NCBI GenBank assembly: GCA_000733415.1
Contig: KL662191.1
Location: 965,040-1,029,039 of the forward strand
From: [Leptolyngbya] sp. JSC-1
GTDB lineage: Bacteria > Cyanobacteriota > Cyanobacteriia > Elainellales > Elainellaceae
DNA length: 64,000 nucleotides
Reading direction: 5' to 3'
Shown: positions 8,929 through 17,152 of the stretch, one piece after another
How the letters are laid out: the number at the start of each line of letters is the position of its first letter
Numbering within the stretch: position 1 is the first letter of the stretch
Translations under genes and position numbers: made by a program
Notes under the pieces: generated by a model
Database searches by the model: none
What the model saw: the letters and a program-made list of their open reading frames with translations, nothing else
What the model was told of the DNA's origin: nothing

Positions 8929-9720
8929 TTAGTACTCACCAAGCGACCAGCGCCAGATCGGTGCATCAAGAGCCGCCACTGCACGTGAACCAAATCGACC
9001 TACGCTGTAACCAAGGTCAGCTAGATATTTCAAACAAGCTTCTCGATCCCGCAGGCAGTTGTATTCAAAACAGATAACAGGGGGTTTGATACGCTCAAAA
9101 GGAAACATCTTGATGATTTCAAAGTCGTATCCAGGTGTAGCCAATGCAAACAAATCAAGCTTATCAATATTGTGCTTGGACAATAGGGTGCTGATGGTCA
9201 TTTGAGGAATTGGAATCTCCTCAATCATGCTATCTAGATCATCGGGAAGATTTTCAACTTTTCTAACATGCTTCCAGAAGTAGAGTGAGGCTTGAAGATG
9301 GCCTTTGTCTAATCCACCCGACTGGGGCAGCCAGAACGGTAACCCTGGAATATCTTCACGAACGGTATAAAAAGTTGCTGTCCCATCCTGCGCACCGATC
9401 ACCAACTGCTCGAATATGAGCTGATCTTCACCCTTGTAGTTTTCAACCAACTGCTTGAACGAAATGGGTTGTGGTTCGATCAAAATACCGCGCCAGTGAT
9501 ATTTACGAATCAGTCTACCAACTGGATCGGCTGAAATCCCGTCATGGGCACCAATCTGAATACAGAAGACATCTGGTTGGTATTGCATGTAGTCCTGCAT
9601 TAGCAAATCAAGCAAATCAATACAGGGATAATCGTGCAGTTCAGGTTTTTCAGGCTGGTCTGTCGCTTTTTTAATTTCGTACCCAAAAGACTTGACTACT
9701 TGTTGAAGGACTTGCTTCAT
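8929..9720 (-). CDS. FkbM-family methyltransferase-like protein
   Basis: 263 residues. The central part matches the FkbM SAM-methyltransferase fold: motif I FCIQIGAHDGISADPVGRLI (about 51-70), then ILIEPQP, and a later hydrophobic strand LDLFALATPGYDFEII. FkbM enzymes usually methylate sugar hydroxyls of glycolipids, polysaccharides or glycans. The strand normally reading D-x-E-G-x-(D/E) is ATPGYD here, so one conserved acidic position is lost and activity is uncertain. It sits beside the flippase on the same strand, and a role in decorating a surface glycan is inferred. Start ATG 9720; the upstream GAGGAAA (9727-9733) gives a reasonable ribosome binding site. Confidence 0.82.
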   Translation of the reverse strand: MKQVLQQVVKSFGYEIKKATDQPEKPELHDYPCIDLLDLLMQDYMQYQPDVFCIQIGAHDGISADPVGRLIRKYHWRGILIEPQPISFKQLVENYKGEDQLIFEQLVIGAQDGTATFYTVREDIPGLPFWLPQSGGLDKGHLQASLYFWKHVRKVENLPDDLDSMIEEIPIPQMTISTLLSKHNIDKLDLFALATPGYDFEIIKMFPFERIKPPVICFEYNCLRDREACLKYLADLGYSVGRFGSRAVAALDAPIWRWSLGEY

Positions 9721-10588
9721 CGTATTTCCTCAATATTTATGACTCGCTAGAGGTTGGACAAACTAATGCATTGCCACGAGGCAAAGTTGTTACTTTGCCT
9801 AGAGTTCACTCCACTAGTACGGAAATGAACAATCGGCAGTAACAGTTCTTCCTGTTTATCAATACATCAGGCAGGATGATATATCAGGTAACTTTGCGGT
9901 TTTGCACCTCAGTTACTAGGTAGGATGCGGGGGAAATAGCTCAACCTGGCCTAAATTTCTGGAGAATATCAGTAATACAACTGAACTTTATGCAACTGCA
10001 CTTTATTCAAATCTAAAGAGCAATTTCTCTACGCAATTTAGCGAAAACCTTTAGCTTACCACTTGTCGTTGCTACGGATAGTGTCGCGTCGATACAATCT
10101 AGTAGCCGGTTTATGCCCAGCCAAGAAATTATAGCTATTTGTCTATTATTGTAATGATGGCCACAATGGAATGTTTAGGGCTTGGGGAAGCTTTCACGCA
10201 GTTTTCATAGAGAAAAATACTTTGTTCACCCCGCCTTTACAGCTTGCTAACGTGCTTCTTGTTAGTCTCTATAGAAGAGTCATGAAGCTCGGAACAGTTT
10301 GTCTGGGAAAACAAGGAGAGGTCATATGGTTGTATGCTGGCTTATTCCAATTCAAGGGAGCATTGTTAGCTGCTACTGATCTGTCAGAAACGGAATGAGA
10401 GCAAGTTGTACTGAGCTTTTCTAGAGTTTAAGTTTCGCACGCATTTAAAATATTCCAGTCGAATAATAAAGACCTGTTGCTGCAGTAAACGCTCAGGGAA
10501 TTCTACGGATGACATGTTTTGAGCTTCATTGACCAAAGATTACAGCACACATTCACACCAAATTCATCATCTTTAAAGAGGTAGGTGC
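9721..10588. other. Intergenic region upstream of the sugar-nucleotide operon
   Basis: An 868-bp AT-rich spacer between divergent transcription units. It should hold the promoter of the rfbF operon, and AAAGAGGT just before ATG 10589 is a good ribosome binding site. A 75-codon frame at 10171-10398 has no motif or ribosome binding site and is not called. No RNA gene or clear operator was recognised. Confidence 0.5.
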
Positions 10589-11362
10589 ATGAAAGCAGTC
10601 ATACTAGCTGGTGGTCTGGGTACTCGCTTGAGCGAAGAAACATCTATCAAGCCTAAACCAATGGTCGAGGTCGGTGGACAGCCCATTCTCTGGCACATCA
10701 TGAAGATCTATGCAGCCCACGGCATCAATGACTTCATTATTTGCTGTGGGTACAAGGGATACGTGATCAAGGAGTATTTTGCCAACTACTTCTTGCGGAT
10801 GTCGGATGTTACGTTTGACATGCGGTTCAACCAGATGAATATTCATGCTGGTAAGGCTGAACCTTGGCGCGTAACCTTGGTAGATACTGGGGAAAATACG
10901 ATGACCGGAGGACGACTGAAGCGAGTTCGTGAACATATCGGTAATTCTACTTTCTGCTTCACCTATGGTGATGGAGTCAGCAATGTGGATGTTACTAAAT
11001 TAGTTGAGTTCCACAAGCAGGAAGGATCACTAGCCACTCTGACCGCTGTACAACCTCCCGGACGATTTGGAGCCATTTCTCTAGGCAAAGAACAAACCAA
11101 AATTCATCAATTCCATGAAAAGCCCGGTGGAGATGGTGCGTGGATCAACGGAGGTTATTTCGTGCTTGAGCCAGAAGTGATCGACTACATTGCAGACGAT
11201 TCCACAATGTGGGAACATGAACCTCTCGGTAAACTCGCTCAGGACGGGCACCTCTCTGCTTACAAGCATGATGGTTTCTGGCAACCCATGGATACCCTCA
11301 AGGACAAAAACTACCTGGAAGATCTCTGGAAGAGTGGCAAGGCCCCCTGGAAGGTGTGGTAA
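10589..11362 (+). CDS. rfbF: Glucose-1-phosphate cytidylyltransferase
   Basis: Makes CDP-glucose from glucose-1-phosphate and CTP, the first step to CDP-linked deoxysugars and related sugars. 257 residues, the usual length. The N-terminal nucleotidyltransferase signature AGGLGTRLSEET is followed by KPKPMVEVGGQPILWHIMKI, then FICCGYKGYVIKEYF and TGGRLKRVREHIG, all diagnostic of RfbF rather than RmlA or GalU. ATG 10589 follows AAAGAGGT with 6-nt spacing. It is the first gene of a co-directional run to 16615. No standard CDP-glucose 4,6-dehydratase (RfbG) follows, so the sugar made is not the usual CDP-abequose/paratose series. Confidence 0.96.
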   Translation: MKAVILAGGLGTRLSEETSIKPKPMVEVGGQPILWHIMKIYAAHGINDFIICCGYKGYVIKEYFANYFLRMSDVTFDMRFNQMNIHAGKAEPWRVTLVDTGENTMTGGRLKRVREHIGNSTFCFTYGDGVSNVDVTKLVEFHKQEGSLATLTAVQPPGRFGAISLGKEQTKIHQFHEKPGGDGAWINGGYFVLEPEVIDYIADDSTMWEHEPLGKLAQDGHLSAYKHDGFWQPMDTLKDKNYLEDLWKSGKAPWKVW

Positions 11363-11425
11363 TGTCCTAAATTTTTGACTGTCGGCTAAGTTGTTTATGT
11401 CTCTCAATTGAAGGTGGCAAACTCT

Positions 11426-12640
11426 ATGTACGATTTTGCGATCATCGGTGGTGGCATCGTTGGTCTTTCTACGGGCATGGCTCTGGGTAATCGTTATCCG
11501 GATGCCAAAATTCTAGTGCTTGAGAAGGAGAGCCGCTGGGCTTTTCACCAAACCGGCAACAATAGTGGAGTCATCCACTCTGGCGTTTACTATAAGCCTG
11601 GCAGCTTCAAAGCAAAATTTTGCCGTGATGGTTGCCAATCAATGGTGGAGTTTTGCCAGCAGCATGAAATTCCCTATGAGGTGTGTGGTAAAGTGATTGT
11701 TGCCACAGAAGAACGAGAACTGCCGTTGCTTGAGAATCTTTACCAAAGAGGATTGCAAAACGGTATTAAAGTAGCTCGGATCACTGCCGAAGAAGTGAAA
11801 GAATACGAGCCGTATGTCAATTGTTTAGCGGGCGTGCGCGTATTCTCAACAGGCATTGCTGACTATAAGCGCGTTTGTCAAAAGTATGCCGATCTAATTG
11901 AGAAACGAGGCGGTGATTTACGTCTTAATACCAAGGTTGAGAAAATCATTGAGACTCAATCTGGTCAAGTTCTTGAGACCAATCAAGGAACGTTTGAAAC
12001 ACGGTTTGTGATTAACTGCGCTGGTTTACACAGTGACCGAGTCGCTAAGCTTGGCAAGGTAGATCCTCAGGCTAAGATTGTGCCGTTTCGAGGCGAGTAC
12101 TATGAGCTTGTGCCTGAAAAGCGGTATTTAGTGAAAGGATTGATCTACCCCGTTCCTAATCCGGCTTTTCCATTCTTGGGTGTACATTTCACTCGGATGA
12201 TTGACGGCAGCGTTCACGCTGGACCCAACGCAGTTCTGAGCTTGAAGCGAGAAGGTTACAAAAAAACCGACTTTGATTTACGCGACTTTGCCGAGGTCAT
12301 GACCTATCCCGCCTTCTGGCAGCTAGCTGCCAAACACGCAGATGAAGGAATCAAAGAAATCATTCGCTCCTTCAGTAAAGCTGCTTTTGTTCGCAGCTTG
12401 CAGCGCTTAATTCCAGAGGTCAAATCAGAAGACTTGATTCCCACCCATGCTGGTGTGCGGGCACAAGCCTTGATGAACGATGGTAAGCTGGTTGATGACT
12501 TTTTGATCATCAAAGGACAGAATTCTGTTCATGTTTGTAATGCCCCTTCTCCAGCGGCCACGTCCTCAATTGAAATTGGCAAAGCCATTGTTGAACAGAT
12601 TCCTGCCCAACAGCATTTGCAATCCACACTCAACGTATAG
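11426..12640 (+). CDS. lhgO: L-2-hydroxyglutarate oxidase-like FAD-dependent oxidoreductase
   Basis: About 404 residues from ATG 11426, which follows GAAGGTGG with good spacing; an upstream TTG at 11408 would add six residues and is less likely. The Rossmann FAD motif is IIGGGIVGLSTGMAL, then HQTGNNSGVIHSGVYYKPGS, the DAO/LhgO family signature, and HAGVRAQAL near the C-terminus. Characterised LhgO oxidises L-2-hydroxyglutarate to 2-oxoglutarate and passes electrons to quinone. It lies between a CDP-glucose synthase and a sugar epimerase, 17 bp before the next gene, so it may oxidise a sugar-derived or acyl 2-hydroxyacid here. That alternative is inference. Confidence 0.9.
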   Translation: MYDFAIIGGGIVGLSTGMALGNRYPDAKILVLEKESRWAFHQTGNNSGVIHSGVYYKPGSFKAKFCRDGCQSMVEFCQQHEIPYEVCGKVIVATEERELPLLENLYQRGLQNGIKVARITAEEVKEYEPYVNCLAGVRVFSTGIADYKRVCQKYADLIEKRGGDLRLNTKVEKIIETQSGQVLETNQGTFETRFVINCAGLHSDRVAKLGKVDPQAKIVPFRGEYYELVPEKRYLVKGLIYPVPNPAFPFLGVHFTRMIDGSVHAGPNAVLSLKREGYKKTDFDLRDFAEVMTYPAFWQLAAKHADEGIKEIIRSFSKAAFVRSLQRLIPEVKSEDLIPTHAGVRAQALMNDGKLVDDFLIIKGQNSVHVCNAPSPAATSSIEIGKAIVEQIPAQQHLQSTLNV

Positions 12641-12657
12641 ACGCATTAGGAAGCTTT

Positions 12658-13683
12658 ATGAAAGTACTTGTCACTGGCACAGAAGGATATCTAGGCTGCT
12701 TATTCGCCCCCCTTTTGCTAGAGCGGGGGCATGAAGTAACGGCAGTTGACACCGGGTTCTACAAAGTCGGCTGGCTATACAACGGTACCCAATCGACGGC
12801 CAAAACCTTAACTAAGGATATTCGCCATATCACCCTGGAAGATTTGCAAGGAATGGATGCCGTGGTTCACATGGCAGAACTCTCCAACGATCCGACCGGA
12901 CAGTTAGCGCCTCACATCACCTACGAAATCAATCACAAAGGCTCTGTGCGCTTGGCCGAACTTGCGAAGCAGGCAGGAGTGAGGCGGTTCGTGTACATGT
13001 CTTCTTGCAGCGTTTACGGCGTGGCCACCGAAGGAGACGTAACGGAAGAATCGCCCATCAATCCCCAAACTGCCTATGCCGAGTGTAAGGCACTGGTAGA
13101 GCGTGATGTGAAGCCGATGGCGGATGATGATTTCTCCCCCACGTTCATGCGCAACGCCACGGCTTTTGGAGCTTCCCCTCGGATGCGCTTTGACATTGTA
13201 CTGAACAATTTGGCAGGTCTGGCTTGGACCACCAAAGAGATCAAAATGACGAGCGATGGTACGCCTTGGCGTCCGCTAGTGCACGCTTTAGATATTGCCA
13301 AAGCTTTGATTTGTGTGCTGGAGGCTCCCCGCGATGTGGTTCACAATCAAGTTTTTAACGTAGGCGACACGGCAAACAACTATCGCGTTAAGGAAGTTGC
13401 TGAGATTGTCGCTGAAACCTTCCCTGGCTGTGAATTGAGCTTTGGTAGCCAAGGCGCAGACAATCGCAGCTACCGCGTTTCCTTTGAGAAGATCAACACT
13501 CAACTGCCTGGATTCAAGTGTGAATGGGATGCCCGTCGCGGTGCACAGCAGTTGTACAACGTGTTCAAGCAAATTGACATGACCAAAGAAGACTTTGAGT
13601 CTCGCGGCTTTACCCGTCTCAAGCAGCTGGAGTACCTGATTCGCACGCAGCAAATTGACAAAGATTTCTTCTGGAGCAAGTAA
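12658..13683 (+). CDS. NAD-dependent sugar epimerase/dehydratase (extended SDR)
   Basis: 341 residues. The NAD-binding motif GTEGYLG (7-13), SSCSVYG with the catalytic Ser/Thr region, and YAECK (the YxxxK pair) are all present, and RPLVHALDIAKAL is the usual extended-SDR substrate-domain motif. It acts on a nucleotide sugar, probably the RfbF product or a derivative. It differs from RfbG, which opens with a VFVTGHTGFKG-type motif, so it is named only as an SDR. AGGAAG precedes ATG 12658. Its stop codon overlaps the next gene's start (TAATG), indicating translational coupling. Confidence 0.9.
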   Translation: MKVLVTGTEGYLGCLFAPLLLERGHEVTAVDTGFYKVGWLYNGTQSTAKTLTKDIRHITLEDLQGMDAVVHMAELSNDPTGQLAPHITYEINHKGSVRLAELAKQAGVRRFVYMSSCSVYGVATEGDVTEESPINPQTAYAECKALVERDVKPMADDDFSPTFMRNATAFGASPRMRFDIVLNNLAGLAWTTKEIKMTSDGTPWRPLVHALDIAKALICVLEAPRDVVHNQVFNVGDTANNYRVKEVAEIVAETFPGCELSFGSQGADNRSYRVSFEKINTQLPGFKCEWDARRGAQQLYNVFKQIDMTKEDFESRGFTRLKQLEYLIRTQQIDKDFFWSK

Positions 13684-14222
13684 TGATTTTTACTGAAACG
13701 AAACTGAAAGGCGCATTCATTATTGATCTGGAACTGAGAGCCGATGATCGGGGGGCTTTTGCTCGCACCTTCTGTATGAAGGAATTTGAGCAGCATGGCT
13801 TGAAGCCGTCGGTGGCTCAGTGCAATCTTTCCTTCAATTACAAAGCAGGAACATTGCGGGGAATGCACTATCAAGTTCCACCCGTGGCTGAAACCAAGCT
13901 AGTGCGCTGCACTAAAGGTGCTATCTATGATGTGATCATTGACCTGCGTCCTGATTCTCCTACCTACATGCAGCATATCGGAGTTGAACTCACTGCCGAT
14001 AATCGGCGAGCACTCTATGTTCCGGAAATGTTTGCGCATGGCTACCAGGCTCTAACCGATGGAGCTGAGGTGGTGTATCAGGTGGGCGAATTCTACACGC
14101 CCGGTTACGAGCGGGGCATTCGCTATGATGATCCTGCCTTCGGAATCGAGTGGCCCATGCCAGTAACTGTGATCTCTGATAAAGATGCAGCTTGGACACC
14201 CTTTGCAGCGGTTCCTGTCTAG
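13683..14222 (+). CDS. dTDP-4-dehydrorhamnose 3,5-epimerase family protein (RmlC-like)
   Basis: 179 residues of cupin fold. GAFIIDLELRADDRGAFART at the start, LRGMHYQVPP with the catalytic His, KLVRCTKGAIYDVIIDLRPD, and YVPEMFAHGYQAL are RmlC/RfbC hallmarks. Family members epimerise C3 and/or C5 of a 4-keto nucleotide sugar. Because the operon starts with RfbF, the substrate may be CDP-linked rather than dTDP-linked. The start overlaps the preceding stop by one base. Confidence 0.92.
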   Translation: MIFTETKLKGAFIIDLELRADDRGAFARTFCMKEFEQHGLKPSVAQCNLSFNYKAGTLRGMHYQVPPVAETKLVRCTKGAIYDVIIDLRPDSPTYMQHIGVELTADNRRALYVPEMFAHGYQALTDGAEVVYQVGEFYTPGYERGIRYDDPAFGIEWPMPVTVISDKDAAWTPFAAVPV

Positions 14223-14318
14223 GGAAAACAGTATGATTTGCTGAGAGGGGACCAATCCTCCTCTCTCAATCAGGTGCTCTGCCTCGAAGCACTAAAGTTA
14301 AATTTGCAGAGGTTAAGA

Positions 14319-15257
14319 ATGAAGTTAAGCGTTGTACTCCCTTGCTTTAACGGGGCCAAAACAATTGCTGTTCAGCTTGAGGCACTGACAAAGCAACATT
14401 GGCCGGAGGGTTGGGAAGTTGTGGTGGTTAACAACGGTTCAACCGATGGTTCGATGGCAATCGTCGAACAGTATCGCAATCGCCTGCCTGAATTGCGTAT
14501 TGTTGAAGCTCACAATTCTTCTGAACCGAGGCGGGGAGTCGCTCACTCCTATGCAGTTGGGATGAAAGTGGCCACTGGTGATGCCTTTGTCTTCTGCGAA
14601 GCGGATGATGAAGTCGGAGCAGGATGGCTACAAGCGATGGGAGCAGCCCTCAAGCAGCATGATTTTGTGGCAGCAGCCATTGAATATACGCGTCTGAACG
14701 AGGAGTGGATTGTGGTAAATGATCGGCTCACGCAGACCACAAATGTCGGACTATCGACTATGGCACCTCTATTTCTCCCCTACGCTAGTGGATGCAGCTT
14801 TGGAATGAGGCGCTCTGTCTATGAGATTGTGGGTGATCCCGATCAAGCCTGTATGGCTGGTTGGGATACGGATTACTGCTGGCGAGCGCACCATGCAAAC
14901 ATCAAACTGCACTTTGCTCCTGAAGCCATTGTTCATTACCGATTGCGTTCAAAACTGATTGATAGATGTCGTCAAGCACGCAACTGGGCAGAAGCTAGTA
15001 TAGTTTTACAGGAGAAATACAGTTCACCCTTAAGCTGGTTCAAGCTTTTGAAATATTTTGCCAGAATAGTCTTGAATATTATCAAGCATTCCCTGAAGGC
15101 AATTTTAAATGCTCACAATAGAAAACGCTTCTCAAACTGTGTGGGAGCGTTGGCTTGGCAGATAGGTATGTTAGAAGGCATCTTCAAATACCTCATAATT
15201 CCTCGATTTCGTCAGAAACGCGACGAGCTGACAATTCAAGAATTGAAAGGAGTATAA
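14319..15257 (+). CDS. Family 2 glycosyltransferase
   Basis: 312 residues from ATG 14319, which has AGAGG 5 nt upstream. A TTG at 14238 would add 27 residues without domain sequence and is not preferred. GT-A fold: LSVVLPCFNGAKTIAVQLEA, VVVVNNGSTDGS, and FCEADDEV in the DxD region, then GWDTDYCWRAH. The C-terminal 100 residues are basic and hydrophobic, suggesting membrane association. It probably transfers the sugar made by the operon onto a lipid-linked glycan. Its end carries the AAAGGAG ribosome binding site of the next gene. Confidence 0.92.
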   Translation: MKLSVVLPCFNGAKTIAVQLEALTKQHWPEGWEVVVVNNGSTDGSMAIVEQYRNRLPELRIVEAHNSSEPRRGVAHSYAVGMKVATGDAFVFCEADDEVGAGWLQAMGAALKQHDFVAAAIEYTRLNEEWIVVNDRLTQTTNVGLSTMAPLFLPYASGCSFGMRRSVYEIVGDPDQACMAGWDTDYCWRAHHANIKLHFAPEAIVHYRLRSKLIDRCRQARNWAEASIVLQEKYSSPLSWFKLLKYFARIVLNIIKHSLKAILNAHNRKRFSNCVGALAWQIGMLEGIFKYLIIPRFRQKRDELTIQELKGV

Positions 15258-15259
15258 CC

Positions 15260-16615
15260 ATGATTATTGTAGATACTGCGTTACAGGCCCGTGCTGAAGC
15301 TGGGAATCCCGTCCGGGTTGGCATGATTGGCTCTGGATTCATGGGGCGGGGAATTGCCAATCAGATGATCAACTCAGTTCCCGGCATGGAACTGGTTGCC
15401 GTTTTCAACCGGAACGTGGCCAAAGCCAAGCAGGCTTACACGGAAGCAGGCATCGAAGATGTGCGTGAAGTTAAGACGGTTGAGGAACTGGAAGCAGCAA
15501 TTCGGCAGGGCAAATCGGCGGTTACTGACGATGCCATGTTGCTGTGTCGAGCCGAAGGCATTGATGCCCTGATTGAAGTCACCGGCTCGATTGAATTCGC
15601 GGCTCATGTTGTCTTGGAAGCATTTGCCCACAAGAAGCATGTCGTCCTAATGAACGCTGAGCTAGATGGCACCATTGGCCCAATTCTCAAAGTCTATGCG
15701 GACAAAGCTGGTGTGGTGCTGTCTGCCTGTGATGGAGACCAGCCTGGCGTGCAGGCCAACCTATACCGCTTTGTTAAAAGTATTGGGTTGACTCCGTTGA
15801 TCTGCGGCAATATCAAAGGTTTGCAGGATCCGTATCGGAATCCGACCACTCAGGAAGGTTTTGCCAAGCAGTGGGGCCAAAATGTCTACATGGTAACCAG
15901 CTTTGCCGATGGTACAAAGATTTCCTTCGAGCAGGCAATTGTAGCCAATGCAACAGGTATGACTATCGCTAAGCGCGGTATGTTGGGGTACGACTTCAGG
16001 CTCCATGCTGATGAACTGACTGAGAAGTTTAATCTCAATTACACTGGGCATATCGATGACTTGACCAAAATGTACGATGTGGACCAGCTCAAAGCGCTTG
16101 GTGGCATTGTTGATTATGTGGTTGGAGTCAAACCCGGACCTGGTGTGTTTGTATTTGGGACTCATGATGATCCGAAGCAAAAGCATTATCTCAACCTGTA
16201 CAAGCTTGGTGAAGGTCCGCTCTATAGCTTCTATACGCCTTACCATCTCTGCCATTTTGAAGTTCCTCTCTCGGTGGCTCGTGTGGTGCTATTTAAGGAT
16301 GTAGTTTTGGCTCCCCTCGGTGCACCCCGTGTCGATGTAGTGACAACGGCTAAGATTGACTTGAAGGCCGGTGAAACGATTGACGAAATTGGCGGTTACA
16401 TGACCTATGGTCAGTGCGAGACATCAGAGATCACTCAAGCAGAACGCTTATTGCCTATGGGCTTGGCAGCAGGTTGTCGCTTAAAGCGGGACGTTGCTAA
16501 GGATCAGGTTCTCACTTACGAGGATGTGGAATTGCCTCAAGGTCGTTTGTGCGATAAATTGCGGGCTGAGCAAGATGCTTACTTTGCTCCGGCGGCCCAA
16601 TTGGCAGCTGTTTAA
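15260..16615 (+). CDS. NAD(P)-dependent oxidoreductase with C-terminal SAF domain
   Basis: 451 residues from ATG 15260, preceded by AAAGGAG; the longer frame from 15155 lies inside the upstream gene and is not favoured. Rossmann motif VGMIGSGFMGRGIANQMI, then VNMNAELDGTIG-like text (VLMNAELDGTIG), as in homoserine dehydrogenase and Gfo/Idh-type enzymes. The last 80 residues (LKAGETIDEIGGYMTYG, then LKRDVAKDQVLTYEDV) form a SAF domain, also seen in sialic acid synthases and altronate dehydratases. Family members are often found in polysaccharide loci, but their reaction is not established. It is last in the operon, 64 bp before a terminator. Confidence 0.88.
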   Translation: MIIVDTALQARAEAGNPVRVGMIGSGFMGRGIANQMINSVPGMELVAVFNRNVAKAKQAYTEAGIEDVREVKTVEELEAAIRQGKSAVTDDAMLLCRAEGIDALIEVTGSIEFAAHVVLEAFAHKKHVVLMNAELDGTIGPILKVYADKAGVVLSACDGDQPGVQANLYRFVKSIGLTPLICGNIKGLQDPYRNPTTQEGFAKQWGQNVYMVTSFADGTKISFEQAIVANATGMTIAKRGMLGYDFRLHADELTEKFNLNYTGHIDDLTKMYDVDQLKALGGIVDYVVGVKPGPGVFVFGTHDDPKQKHYLNLYKLGEGPLYSFYTPYHLCHFEVPLSVARVVLFKDVVLAPLGAPRVDVVTTAKIDLKAGETIDEIGGYMTYGQCETSEITQAERLLPMGLAAGCRLKRDVAKDQVLTYEDVELPQGRLCDKLRAEQDAYFAPAAQLAAV

Positions 16616-16678
16616 GTTGGCTGTTTTCTGTTGCTAGTTTTTCAACTAGATCAAATTCGTCAAATTATAAAGCGGATT

Positions 16679-16718
16679 GTAGGGGTAGTCAGCAAGGGGG
16701 CTATCCCTACTCTTTTTT
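16679..16718 (+). terminator. Rho-independent terminator of the rfbF operon
   Basis: The arms GTAGGGGTAG and CTATCCCTAC form a 10-bp stem with one G-T wobble around a 12-nt loop, followed by TCTTTTTT. It lies 64 bp after the last gene of the operon. Confidence 0.85.
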
Positions 16719-16810
16719 GAAAATAGCGGTCAAAATTTGGGTATTCTCAAAGAAGCAAGCCTCTTAGTAGTAAAAACCTTCTCGGCTGGGCTGTTTAGGT
16801 TAGCAAGCGT

Positions 16811-17152
16811 ATGACTGAAGATTCGGATTGGTCGCCAATAGACAAAGAGTCTATATCCTCAGTGCCAGAGCATATTGTAGTGTTGCAACTTCCTGCTGAT
16901 ATAGCTATGGCACTGCAACAGCGGTGCCAACAGCTGGGGCAAACCAAAGCTGAAGTCATTTTGACTTTATTACAGTCAGCCATATCATTATTCCCAACTG
17001 CTGATCAGCAAACTGGCAACCAATCAGATACTAGCCAAGCTAGCCAACTAGCAACGCAGCAAGACGTTCAATTATTAAAGGCTCGTCTCAGCCAGCTAGA
17101 AGAAATGATACCCAGATTGGAGGCACTAGAGGGAAAGTCGATAGCCTTCTGA
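16811..17152 (+). CDS. Small protein, possible ribbon-helix-helix plus coiled coil (0-frame product)
   Basis: 113 residues when read without frameshifting. Residues about 20-60 (HIVVLQLPADIAMALQQRC, then LGQTKAEVILTLLQSAI) have the strand-helix-helix pattern of ribbon-helix-helix DNA-binding or antitoxin proteins, followed by a polar linker and a heptad-like helix LLKARLSQLEEMIPRLEAL. The homology is not certain. The frame ends at TGA 17150-17152, inside a hairpin directly after a slippery heptamer, so this may be the short form of a two-product gene. The ribosome binding site is weak. Confidence 0.65.
   Translation: MTEDSDWSPIDKESISSVPEHIVVLQLPADIAMALQQRCQQLGQTKAEVILTLLQSAISLFPTADQQTGNQSDTSQASQLATQQDVQLLKARLSQLEEMIPRLEALEGKSIAF

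Noticed and set aside
10171..10398. 75-codon frame upstream of rfbF
   Set aside because: No ribosome binding site and no recognisable fold; likely chance opening in the promoter region.
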